NCBI GenBank assembly: GCA_018398805.1
Contig: JAGFBZ010000708.1
Coordinates: 1-64,000 of the forward strand
Direction: 5' to 3'
DNA: 64,000 bases
Source of the DNA: Hirundichthys speculiger
Taxonomy: Eukaryota; Chordata; Actinopteri; Beloniformes; Exocoetidae
Part shown: positions 23,301 through 35,300 of the stretch, one piece after another
Numbering within the stretch: the first letter of the stretch is position 1
How the letters are laid out: each line of letters opens with the position of its first letter
Position numbers and translations under genes: made by a program
The notes under the pieces: generated by a model
Seen by the model: the letters and a program-made list of their open reading frames with translations, nothing else
What the model was told of the DNA's origin: nothing
The model's database searches: none

Positions 23301-26300
23301 GCAGAGACACCTGGATCACACCAGCTCAGAGACACAGAGACGCACGGCAGGTGTCCATTCAATGAACGGACACCTGGATCGCACCAGCTCAGAGACACAG
23401 AGACGCACGGCAGGTGTCCATTCAATGAACGGCGGCAACAAGAGAAGGATCTCCAATCAGCTTGGGGGAGCCGTGTGTGGAGCGGCAGCGCTTCACTCCT
23501 CCTCACAGATAAGTTCCTCTCTTCCACTGCACCTGTTTACTGCCCAGGAGTCTGTCCATTTGATTTATTTCCGTTTGCTGTGGCACTGAGGTTTTCTTCT
23601 TTTTTGTGTGGGTGTGGACCAACCGGGACAGACAACCTGGAAGGGGAACAGCAGGCTGCAGAACAACGGGGGATCAGAGCGGCTACCTCCCAGGACACTG
23701 AGCTGCCCTCCACCCTTCAGGAGTCCTGTGTGCAGTCGGGCCTGCCCCGGCTCCAGTCGGGCCTGCCCTGGCTCCAGCTACTGCTGGGACAGCTTTTTAA
23801 CCAACTACTTTCATTTCTTTTAAATAAACTCTACCCCTGAATTCCGACTGCATATGTGTGATTCTACAGAATAAAAAACTCCCCAGTAGAACTAGAGGAA
23901 GAAAGGGCTGTTGTTGGGACACTAACAAGCCAGAAACTAAGTTAGAACAAGCATTTAGAATTTTGAAAAGTCTAATGCACCTGATGAAATCTACTCTCTC
24001 TTGGTAAAGGAACAAGAAGAAAGCAGCAGTTAATGGACTAAAGCAGAGAAGAAGAAACCAGAGCAGTGAGACGGTCAGTGAAGATCAGCCTGATGTCTGC
24101 AGTTTAGTGTCAACACAACTTTCACATCCTCTTCATCTCAACACACAACTAAAACATGGTGTCTGACCTCAGAGTCTCCAGTCTGCAGTCTGGACTCTCC
24201 AGAAAACCACACAGATCCTCCACTCCTGGATCCTGAAGGTCGTTCCAGCTCAGGTCCAGATGTTTCAGATGGGAGGGGTTGGACTTCAGAGCTGAGACCA
24301 GAGAAGAACAGCTGATCTCTGACAACCTGCATCTCTCCAATCTGAATAAAGAATAAAAGCAGTGATGTGAAGCCACCAGGATGCAGGTTAAAACGGTCAA
24401 ACAGAACCAGTGAAAAAGAGCTCTCATTAATATTAATGACATCATGCTGCTGCTCCAATAAACACGTAGTGACTTCAGCTCTGAAACTCTGCAGCTCCAC
24501 CAGTGGATCCATCCAGACAAACTCATGTTGTTCAGATATTTTATTGAAAGTTTACAAAAATAAAACTGTAACAATTTTATTCATCTGAGACCCAGAAATA
24601 TGATGATGTTTAATATAATCAAAGCTGTCTGAAGGGCTGAAACTAGCAGGTAAAGATCTGATTATTGTTATAAGAAGCATTTGATTATTTCAGTCAGAAC
24701 AAATGTTTCAGATTGTTAAAGATGAGTCGGAACCATCAGCCAGAGATCTTCTTCTGATTTATTTAATACTGTTTGTCAGATTCTATTGTTCTATTGTTAT
24801 TACATAGTCCACCAGAAGAAGAAAGCAGCAGTTAATGGACTAAAGCACAGAAGAAGAAACCAGAGCAGTGAGATGGTCAATGTGGATTAGGGATGTTCCT
24901 GGCGACTAATTTCCCTGTCGACTAAATGAAATTTTTAATTAAGACTAGTCGACTAGTCTAAAAATTACCCGCATTATCCTCTCAGACCGGACGGGAGAAC
25001 ATTGTCTCCGGGTAAACAATGTCAACTTGGCCCCCACCTGTCCTCCACCCGTATGCTGAGCACCGGCGCTCCTCAGGGCTGTGTGCTGAGCCCCTTCCTG
25101 TACTGCTTGTACACCAACGACTACAGTCCGACCCACAACAACAACCTCATAGTGAAGTTCGCTGACGACACTACGGTGGTCGGACTCATCTGGAAGGGGG
25201 ACGAGGCAGCCTACAGAGAGGAGGTCCTGAAGCTGACAGCCTGTGTTCAGAGAACAACCTTGCTCTGAACACCAGAAAAACCAAGGAGATTATTGTCGAC
25301 TTCAGGAACCACAACACCGACCCAGCCCCCCTCTACATCAACGGCGAGAGAGTGGAACGGGTCCACACCTTCTGGTTTCTTGGCGTCCTCATCTCAGACA
25401 GCATCTCCTGGTCTGAGAACGTCACCGCCATCACCAAGAAGACTCAGCAGCGGCTGCACTTCCTGAGAGTCCTCAGGAGATACAACCTGGACTCCAGAGA
25501 GGGGACTGCTGTCTGACGGCTCTGTAGCCCCGACTAGTGGCGGGCGGCTGTATGACAGTTATGACAGTTAAGCGGCCTTGTACATGAATAAAACACAAAT
25601 TTGTTTTAACGACTAATATTTCTGGTGCCGACTAGTAAGTGGGCAGACGTTTAATCGTTTAGACGACTAACCACGCGCATCCCTAGTGTGGATCAGTAGA
25701 AGATCAGCCTGATGTCTGCAGTTTAGTGTCAACACAACTTTCACATCATCTTCATCTCAACACACAACTAAAACATGGTGTCTGACCTCAGAGTCTCCAG
25801 TCTGCAGTCTGGACCCTCCAGAGAACCACACAGATCCTTCACTCCTGGATCCTGAAGGTCGTTCTGACTCAGGTCCAGATGTTTCAGATGGGAGGGGTTG
25901 GACTTCAGAGCTGAGACCAGAGAAGAACAGCTGATCTCTGACAAACAGCAGCCCACCAATCTGAATAAAGAATAAAAGCAGTGATGTGAAGCCACCAGGA
26001 TGCAGGTCAAACAGTCAAACAGAACAAGTGTAAAAGAGCTTTCATTAATATTAATGACATCATGCTGCTGCTCCAATAAACACGTAGTGACTTCAGCTCT
26101 TCAACTCTGCAGCTCCACCAGTGGATCCATCCAGACAAACTCATGGAACTGTGTTCAACTGGAAGATAAAGTTGTTTTTTAACAGGTTCACTGTGAAAAG
26201 AGGTCAACAGAGACTTTATTTAATGAGGAAACTGAACATTTTAATGTCAACAAGAGGATTTGATCCAACTTTGATTGTTCTTTTATATTTTTCTTTTTAA

Positions 26301-29300
26301 AAACTGCAAGACATTGAGAAGGTTTGCTCCAAGATGATCAGAACCAGACAGAGAGACTGGTTCCCTCTGGAGAAGCAGCTGGTCAAGAAGATGGAAGCAT
26401 CAACCAACCTGACCAGGTTCAGACCAGGTTCAGATCAGGTTCTGACCAGGTTAAGACCAGGTTCAGATCAGGTTCAGACCAGGTTCTGACCAGGTTCAGA
26501 CCAGGTTCGGCTCAGGTTCAGACCAGGTTCTGACCAGGTTCAGACCAGGTTCGGCTCAGGTTCAGACCAGGTTCTGACCAGGTTCAGCTCAGGTTCAGCT
26601 CAGGTTCAGACCAGGTTCAGCTCAGGTTCTGACCAGGTTCAGCTCAGGTTCAGACCAGGTTCAGATCAGGTTCAGACCAGGTTTAGACCAGGTTCAGACC
26701 AGGTTCAGACCAGGTTCAGACCAGGTTCAGCTCAGGTTCTGACCAGGTTCTGACCAGGTTCAGATCAGGTTCATCTCAGGTTCTGATCAGGTTCTGACCA
26801 GGTTCAGATCTCCAGTCATCATGAACCTCTGAGGAGAACTAATCATTCCTCCAAATCTTTCTTCTTCTTCTATCAGGATAATAAATTCCTCTCAGCAGCC
26901 ATTTGAAATGTTTTTAATGTTGCTACTTTTAAAAAATGTCTGTTGGTATGTCTTGTATCTCATTGATCTTCTGTCTTTTATTAACCTCTGTTCATGTATT
27001 GAAGTGGTCTTGACATGTTTGGCTGTTTGTGGATGTGGGAAGCTTCAGATCAATTGTCTTTTTTGACAATTGAAAAAGACAATTAAAAATGTATGTGAAT
27101 GTGAAAAGTCATGTTGTGCAGCCAAATGACTGAAAGTGTTGAAAGAAGCAGGAAGAGCTGAAATGAGAGGAGGAGAGGAAGTGTGTTAAAGAGAAAAGAA
27201 TCAAGTCAAACCTGTGAGGGGTTGTGACAGTTCAGATGAACCGTGTCATTAACTCCAATGTTTGAAATGAGCTTTGAAAGTGATATTAGACTGCAGGAAA
27301 ACAGAGCAGCGTTCACAACCGTCTACATCTGTTCACCAGGACACACTCATCTACACAAGGAGAAATTTAGCTGATTAGATGGAGCTAAACTTCAGCAGCT
27401 CTTTAGTCTGAAACCTTGAAGATTCACTTCCAGGAACGATAGAAGCACCTGGAAGAGCAGAAGATCAGATGACTGACGTCACCTTTCTGAGATCACCTGG
27501 ATCAATTTAACAACATCTTTACATGTTCAAGCTCCCTTGGTCTTTGAACATTTATTTTAGGAGCTGAAACCTGATACTGACATTTAAAAGTGGAATCCTC
27601 AACATCTCAACGTTTCCACCATGTTGATCACAACAAGCTGCTCTCTGTGGAGCAGTGAATCATGGGAAATGTTGCAGTCAACTAACATGAGCTGAGATCT
27701 TCCCAAAGTCCAGCTGAGATGATTGGACACCAGTGTGGCTCTCTGACCAATCAGAGAGCTGATCTGTATGTTTTAGCTGCTTTTCTCAGCTCCAGACATG
27801 AAGTGTCTCAGAAAGACTAAATGGAAACGAGAAATGATGAAACAAACCACCTCTGGAAAGAATCTGAAGAAGCAGAGAAGAACCACTGAAGAAGAAACCA
27901 GAGCAGTGAGATGGTCAGTGTGGATCAGTAGAAGATCAGCCTGATGTCTGCAGTTTAGTGTCAACACAACTTTCACATCATCTTCATCTCAACACACAAC
28001 TAAAACATGGTGTCTGACCTCAGAGTCTCCAGTCTGCAGTCTGGACTCTCCAGAAAACCACACAGATCCTTCACTCCTGGATCCTGAAGGTCGTTCTGAC
28101 TCAGGTCCAGATGTTTCAGATGGGAGGGGTTGGACTTCAGAGCTGAGACCAGAGAAGAACAGCTGATCTTTGACAAACTGCAGAGCTCCAATCTGAAAGT
28201 AGAAACATGGAGATAAATGTAATCAGAGGTGATTCTCCTTAAAGTGGTTTGACTGCCATCATGTTCATGTGGATCATCACTGGTATCTGACGCTTTCAAA
28301 AATAGAGTTTAAAGATGACTTTCTGTCCAGTCTGATACTAATTACTGGTTCTATCTAGGGCTGTAGCGATACACCAATCTCGCGATATTCATCTAACAAT
28401 ACATTTACATTATTTTCCGAAAGATTTTAAAGGGACAAAGCAATCTTGGTGACATCTTCCAATGACTTTGTTTGAATTAATTGAACTGAAAGCATCAATT
28501 ACACATTATATGGCTGACAGGCAGCTTGCAAATGCTGGACAAAATGAATAAAAGATATGTTGAGAAAAATAGTTTTATTTATTTTTAGGCCTGTAAACTC
28601 TGACCAACGAGTGAAAACTAAACAGAAAAACTCTCCACATAACAGCAGACAAAGTGAACTACATTTTCTTCAGATTTTTGTTCAGGAATAGAATCTGATC
28701 AACGTGCTCTGGCAGAAGTGCACTTCTCTGAGCAGTAATGATATCTCCTGCGGTGGAGAAAACCCTCTCTGAGGAGACACTAGTGCCAGGAATGCAGAGG
28801 TATCTCTTAGCAAGCTGTGACAAGAGGGGATACTCAAACTGGTGCTCCTTCCACCAGACTAGTGGATCTCCTTTCACTTCCAGGAGATCTGCCTGCTTGT
28901 AGTGGCTCATCTGCTCCTTGGCTTTGTCCTCTTGGGTATTTGTCTTATTTGCTGCACCACCACCATATCGCTCACCAAGAAGGGCAGCCAGTGGACAAGA
29001 TGGCCTTGGATTCCTGGGTGGAGGACCCTGACCTTCAAATAAATAAACAATAAGAACAAAAACACCTTATTAATAGTTAAGCACATTCCATAATTCCAAC
29101 ACAAAGGTTCCAGACATTATTACTGGGCTGCTAACCTTAGATGCTTAGTGTTTTGGTATTTTTACCATAGCTTAAGTGACCGTCCCGACTGGGTGACCAT
29201 GGAGTTACACAGTGATAGCAATATGTCCATTCCAGCCATGCTTTGTTCTCCACTTTCACTATCCTCGCCTTATCCTATCCTAAATCCTGTAGTGAAACAT

Positions 29301-32300
29301 TCGCTGAAAACATGGAACCAGTTCAGGAGGTACTTTAAACTCCATGATTTTTCCTGCTTAAGTCCAATTGCACTTAACCATTTCTTTAAACCATCCGTTC
29401 AGGATGGGGTGTTTCTAGAGTGGCACAGAGGTGGGCTTACTCACTTCAAGGACATTTTCATAGAGAAGAAACTGGCATCATTCGAACAGCTTCGTAACAA
29501 GTATGGGTTACCACAATCCCACTTTTTTAGATACTTGCAAGCCAGAAACTTTATTCAATCCCATCTTTTAGGCTCAGTTTCTTTGCCGAAACATACATTG
29601 TTGGAAACCATTCTATTATTAAACCCCACCCGTGAAGGGCTGGTTTCATGGCTCTATAACAAAATGATGAACACGACAGAGACCTCCTCACCTAAACTTA
29701 AAACTTTATGGGAGGAGGACTTGAATATGACTATACTGGATGAGACATGGGCCTCCATACTTAAACTTGTGAATACATCATCTCTATGTGCGCGCCACTG
29801 TCTCATTCAGTTTAAAGTGGTACATCGAGCCCACTTCTCCAAAAGCAAACTATCCCGTATCTATCCAGAAATCACCCCATACTGTAACAAATGCAAAACT
29901 GCTGAAGCCACACTGGTCCACATGTACTGGTCCTGTTCACGTCTTGGTCAGTTCTGGACAGATGTTTTTTCATACCTTATCTAGGCTTCCTTAGAGTGGC
30001 AGTAACACCTAGCCCTCTCTTAGCTCTGTTTGGCTACAGTGGTGAGGAGGTGCCTTTAACAGCCTCTAAAAGACAGGCGTTGTCGTTTTGTACTTTGCTA
30101 GCGAGGCGTACGGTTCTGACCAGGTGGAAGGGCACTGCTCCTCCAACTCACAAGCAGTGGTTATATGACCTCATGTCGTGTTTGCAACTGGAAAAAATTA
30201 GATGTTCTCTCCAGCACTCAACCGGGAAATTTGAAAAAACATGGGGCCCCTTCCTTGACATGTTTCAAAAGACACAATAACGCTTAAGACTAATATACCT
30301 TTATTAAAATGTGCTTCGCACTTGCCAGGGGCAGAGGTGTAACGTGAGGACCTACAGAACAGTGACCTGGGTGGGAGTAAATGGGGTTGCTTTGCAGGGA
30401 TTGTTTTTCTGTATTTTGTTTTGTTGTATTGGGTTCTGTGTGTGTGTTCTGTATGTTTGTATAAAAGAAAAAATGGAAATAAACAGACATTGATTAAAAA
30501 AAAAAAAAAGGTTCCAGACAACACAGTGCACTTCGTTGGATAACGATGGGTGATACTGATCTGACTGCTCTCTACTTCCTTGAATTGCTCACCATCAGGT
30601 GCCGTCCCCTCATCACCAGCACTAGCATTTGCTGTCTCTTCTACGTTCACTCCACAGTGACAACTAAGTTAAATAGGTCAAAATGAAATGAAATTCATGA
30701 GCTTTTACTGTAACAAATATTTTAATTACTATATTTAATATCCATGCCTTTAAACTTGTTAACGTTAGTATTTATGCTTTTTAAACTATTAAATATTAAC
30801 CATTTAAAACTGTTAACGTTATAGTATTAAATATGTTTATCTATTAAATTGTTTAAAAATCAAAAATACCATTTATTCTTTTTAACCTAATACTAATCAA
30901 TTTTAAATTGCTAACGATACAGTATTTTTGCTTTTTAAACTATTTAATATTCATCAACTTTAAACTTTGTGGAATTTGCCTTTTAATTGCTGGACAATGT
31001 ATTATTTAGGCCTATGCGTACTCTCCAGATTGCCTTACCTCAGATGGCTGCATGCTCAGTCCATCATAAACTTCCTGTCTTTTATTCTCAGTCAGGAAGG
31101 GAAGACTTTTGAATCTTGGATCCATCGCTGAACATGCATGGAGAGCTGGCTGGAGGTCGATGTACCTCTTCTGAAGATCATCAGCCATGGCAGCCTTCAT
31201 CTCTTTTATGACTGCAGATTCACCTTCAGTCGCTTTCAGTCCATTGATCAGTGTGTCCTGGAGGGGTGTGACGACAGACAGTGTGGGGGTCTTCTCCTTG
31301 GACATGTACTGAGTAGCCTCCTTCATGGGCTTCAGCGCGCTGACTACTTCTTTAGCTGTTGTCACGTCTGACTCGGTCAGTGTGCACAGATCCTTCTTGG
31401 ACTTCCTCACCTCACTTGTGAGCAGGGCTGCACAGATGGCCGCTTGTTGCTCAAGGAATCTTTCCAACATGTCGTGTGCATTGTTCCATCTGTAGTTAAA
31501 TCAATACAAGAAATTGTATCTAATTTATAGACCCATAGTGCCCTTCACAGCATGGATAAACAGAATGCTGCTTTACATTTATGATCAAATAAATTAGGAA
31601 TTATATATATTTTACATATTTTTTTAAACATAGATAAATAAAATAGTTGGAAAGTAACCACACACGAACCTGGTAATCACATCCGTCATCAGCTTGTGTC
31701 CTGGTAGTCGTAGAAGCCTCTGCATTTCTCTTAGCATGTGATTGGCTGTGGTGCTTCGTTTTAAGTAGAGGTCTTCATGGGTCCACTTTCATGGACCCGA
31801 ACCCAAATGGACCAGTAAAAATCCGTCCCGAAACCGACCTGACCCAAGCTATTATCATAAGTCCAGGATTCCGAAACCGAATGAACGCAAAATATTTGGA
31901 CCTAGAACCAACCCGACCAGAGTCTTTAATTTTTCGATCATGACAGTTACCCGAATAGAACCGAGACAATCCAGCCCATAGCTGCTCACGTTAAAAGTTG
32001 TCTAGCGTTGAATAAAACTTGATTTTATACCTAAAGTTGTCTTCTTCTACCTGGTTCAGTTGCTGCATAGGCTAGATGATGTAAACAACAATAAATCCAC
32101 GTCGTTATTTTCTTTGTGGATACAGATGCTATTGGTAGCAACTGCTAACGCTAATAGGATATGTTCACAATAAGTCCTGACCGGTGTAGGCTCTCATCCA
32201 ACGTTAACATGTTGGCGATCCGTTGTGTTTTACAGCTGCTGGGCAAACCGGTAAAAAACACTCTACGGCAACATGATTGTTTCATGACAAATGTGCCACG

Positions 32301-35300
32301 TTAATGAATAATAATTAAAACTGCCTAAACTGCCCCGAGTCCTGACATTGGCTAAACCAAACTACTGTTTGTTTGTTTACTTTTCCCTGACCTGTCATCT
32401 TTAGACTCGATCATTTGATGCCATCTTTGGGCAAAAATGTGAAATGAAACCATTCATCTTGGAACAACAGTCAAATGTATTTATTAGCTGAATATTAATA
32501 TGTCTTTGGCGCACACTATTATGCATTTTTCCAACACTGCACCTTTGGCTTTTGCTGGAGCACCGGCTGCTGTTTTGAAGAACGCAGTCAGGGACAATTG
32601 GTCTGCTTATTTTTTGTTTTTTTTTTTGGCATCCACGCTGGTGTTTTAGAAGTGCAGACATTCCGGTAGTAGCTGCGTCGTATTTGAGGAACAAGTTGCA
32701 TTCAATGCAATTAACTGCGCCCACTTTGTTGCCAGCACGATCGACGATTACAACAAAGGACGTCCACAGCACACTCTTCCCCGTTGCTTTTTTCCTCGGC
32801 ATATTCACCTTTACATAGTTTCTCTTTTAGTTCGCGGTCCATGCTTGTTGTTGTAAAACCTATAGCTCACAGCGCAACATAGCGCAAGTCACACAATCAT
32901 CTGACTTTTTGGAGCCTATTGGATGGAAGGGAAAGGGGGGCTGAGTGACAGCTGCCACCGCCGATATCTTAACCTCGCTCTCTCGAGTGAACGCAGACCC
33001 AGCCTGTCAGAGAGCACCAACTGGACCCCAGACTAAGGGTGAATTCCAATTCCTCCCTTAACCCTCAATCTCAACCCTCAATCTCAAAAATGCGCGTTCC
33101 CGCTAAGGGCAAGTGGTGTCCTAATTCTAAGGGACATCAAGTTGAGGGACGAGTTTGAGGGCTGTATCGCCCTCAAAATTGAGATTTTCCGACACCCACC
33201 CTTGGAAGTAAGGGCTATCCAGAAGATAGCTACAAACGTAAGTATCTTCGTATATCTTAAAGATATAAATGTTACGAAAACCATTTTATTGTTTGTTTGA
33301 GACTTTTTTCATCGATTAACATAGTTGTTGCGTAACGTTTATTTTTTTACTTTACGATGTTTGCTGCTGGACCGGCGGTCCCGTCGGCTTCACGTTGTAC
33401 TTGTTGGTGGTCCCGGTACATTATTCAGTCCTCCGTCGCTACACAACAAAGTAACGTGAAGCCGACCCGGACCGCCGACGGGACCGGTCCGCCGACCGTG
33501 GCGGTCCCGGTCCCGTCAGCGGTCCCAGGCGGCTTCACGTTACTTGTTTACCTTGTTGTGTAGCGACGATGGACTGAATAATGTATCCTCTATTGTGTTA
33601 TTTGCTAATATTATTTAGAGAATATAAAGCGCTCTTTTCAATGTTATCCTTGTGTAATTTCAGGAAATACAGAGACAACACGGGCTCTGATACATTTCAG
33701 TCTGATGACGTAACTGCACTCGAGGGGTGTCCCATTTCTAAGTCACAAGATAGCCTTTACACTTACTTTCGAGGGTTAAGATTGAGGGCCAAAAATTGAG
33801 GGTTAAGGGCGAGGGTTGAGATTGAGGGTTAAGAGAGGAATTGGAATTGGCCCTATCTGTACCGATTCCGACCCGAACCTGGAGTCACGTCTTTTGAATG
33901 GACCCGGGACCCAATTCGGGTCAGGTCGGAACCTCGGGTTTTCGGGTTGTCGAGTAGTTCCGAAGATCTCTAGTCTGAAGAAGTTCACAATGCGTCTCAC
34001 TCGTCCCAACAGGCTTGCGACTGCTGGGATTCTGAGGGCGCGTTGCGCGGCCAGATTAAGGGTGTGTGCGTAACATTTCACATGAAGTGTGAACGCTGCC
34101 TCCCCAGCTGCTACTGTCATATTTGCCGCATTGTCAGTTACGATTACTGGATCCTTCTCTACGATTCCCCACTTAGCGAGGGCTTTTTGCAGAAATTCTG
34201 CCAGGTTGTGTCTGGTGTGGCTCTCAGGCGTGTCCCTGGTTTGTAAGACGTGGGTAACAAGCTCCCATCCCTCGTTGATAAAGTGGGCCGTGACGGTGAC
34301 ATAAGCATCTGTTGTTCGTGAGGTCCACGAGTTGCACGTCAGAGCAACTCTTTCGGGGCTCCATCGCGTTCACCATGCGCCTAAAGCCGGCGTTTTCCAC
34401 CACTGAATACGGTCTCAAATCCTGACAAATAAAGGAGGCAATGGACTCTGTAATTTTCTGCAACCTAGGTGAAGTAGATGAAAACTGGTGGCAACAACCG
34501 CCGTCACTGTCCAGCGGGGTTTGTTTCGGATCGCGCCGCAACCTCTTGGGCTAGCTCTCAGTTAGCATTACCTTGTCCGGGTGGTGACATTTCAGGTGGG
34601 AGGTTGGTGGTATTTCCAGAGTACTTCACGTTTGTGTGACACAGCTTGCAAACCGCCATACTTTCGTCTAAATCTTTGCTTTCCTTTTTCTTTTTAAAAC
34701 CGAACTGCTCCCACACATCTGCTTTTAAGCACGCAGGCGCTAGGTTTATGTTCGCCGCCATTATGCTGACTGGCTCAGCTCTAGCTGGAAGAGAAAGAAG
34801 CTTCTGGATTACTGGTTAGAAATACTCTTCGGCGACACTAGCGGCTGGAGGACTTAATGGCTCTTCCTGCACTTTGGAGGAAGAGCACCCATGCGGGACA
34901 CGGGGGTTTTGAAGGGAGCTTAGAATATCGATACCCGCGGCTGAAATATCGATACTCCCTGGGGAAATAAAATATCGATATATATCGCAGAATCGATAAA
35001 ATCGCCCAGCCCTAGTTCTATCTGAGTTCTGATTCTAAACATCATCATTTCTCTTTTCCACAAGGAGCAAACATCTCTGAAATCAGGGAGGCTGATCTGT
35101 CATCAAGCTGACATGGAGAAGGTCACATCCAGCAGCTTCAGACTCTCTAGAAAGTTCACTGGATTTACGGTGGGGGGGTGGGGGGTATGGGGGGGACAGC
35201 CGATCCAGATGTTTCAACTTTACTGATGGAAGATCTCTCACAGAAGGTTTAATTCCAAACTAAACTGGTTTCTCTGCTGTTGAACTTCAGAACAGCTGAA

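Larger units (their letters stand above)
31766..33972 (-). mobile_element. Second hAT element, nested inside the first, with a BED-finger ORF
   Basis: Ends are TAGAGGTCTTC (31766) and GAAGATCTCTA (33972). The flanks GTTTTAAG and GTCTGAAG are a decayed 8-bp duplication. The host transposase reads directly across it: RIVNFF on one side and RSTTANHML on the other. Inside, 32808-32401 (minus) encodes a BED finger ([34 protein letters not shown]), the N-terminus of a transposase; the catalytic part is missing. Confidence 0.8.
28356..35014 (-). mobile_element. 6.66-kb hAT transposon (ZBED-like transposase), with nested insertions
   Basis: Ends are TAGGGCTG (28356) and CAGCCCTA (35014), flanked by an exact 8-bp duplication GTTCTATC at 28348-28355 and 35015-35022. 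Transposase pieces run on the minus strand in the correct N-to-C order: a BED zinc finger (34761-34558), a middle part (34541-34224), [20 protein letters not shown] (34120-33973), [20 protein letters not shown] (about 31760-31675), [13 protein letters not shown] to [10 protein letters not shown] (31470-31012), and the dimerisation tail [17 protein letters not shown] (28910-28659). Several stops and frame breaks plus two large nested insertions show that it is inactive. The subterminal sequence includes GATATATCGATATT-like motifs at both ends. Confidence 0.92.

Noticed and set aside
26324..26533. ORF with repeated RFRSGSDQV
   Set aside because: Translation of the 11-bp minisatellite.
35170..35197. 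Possible G-quadruplex
   Set aside because: Only three long G-runs in a short intronic stretch, with no promoter or other context; not enough to claim function.
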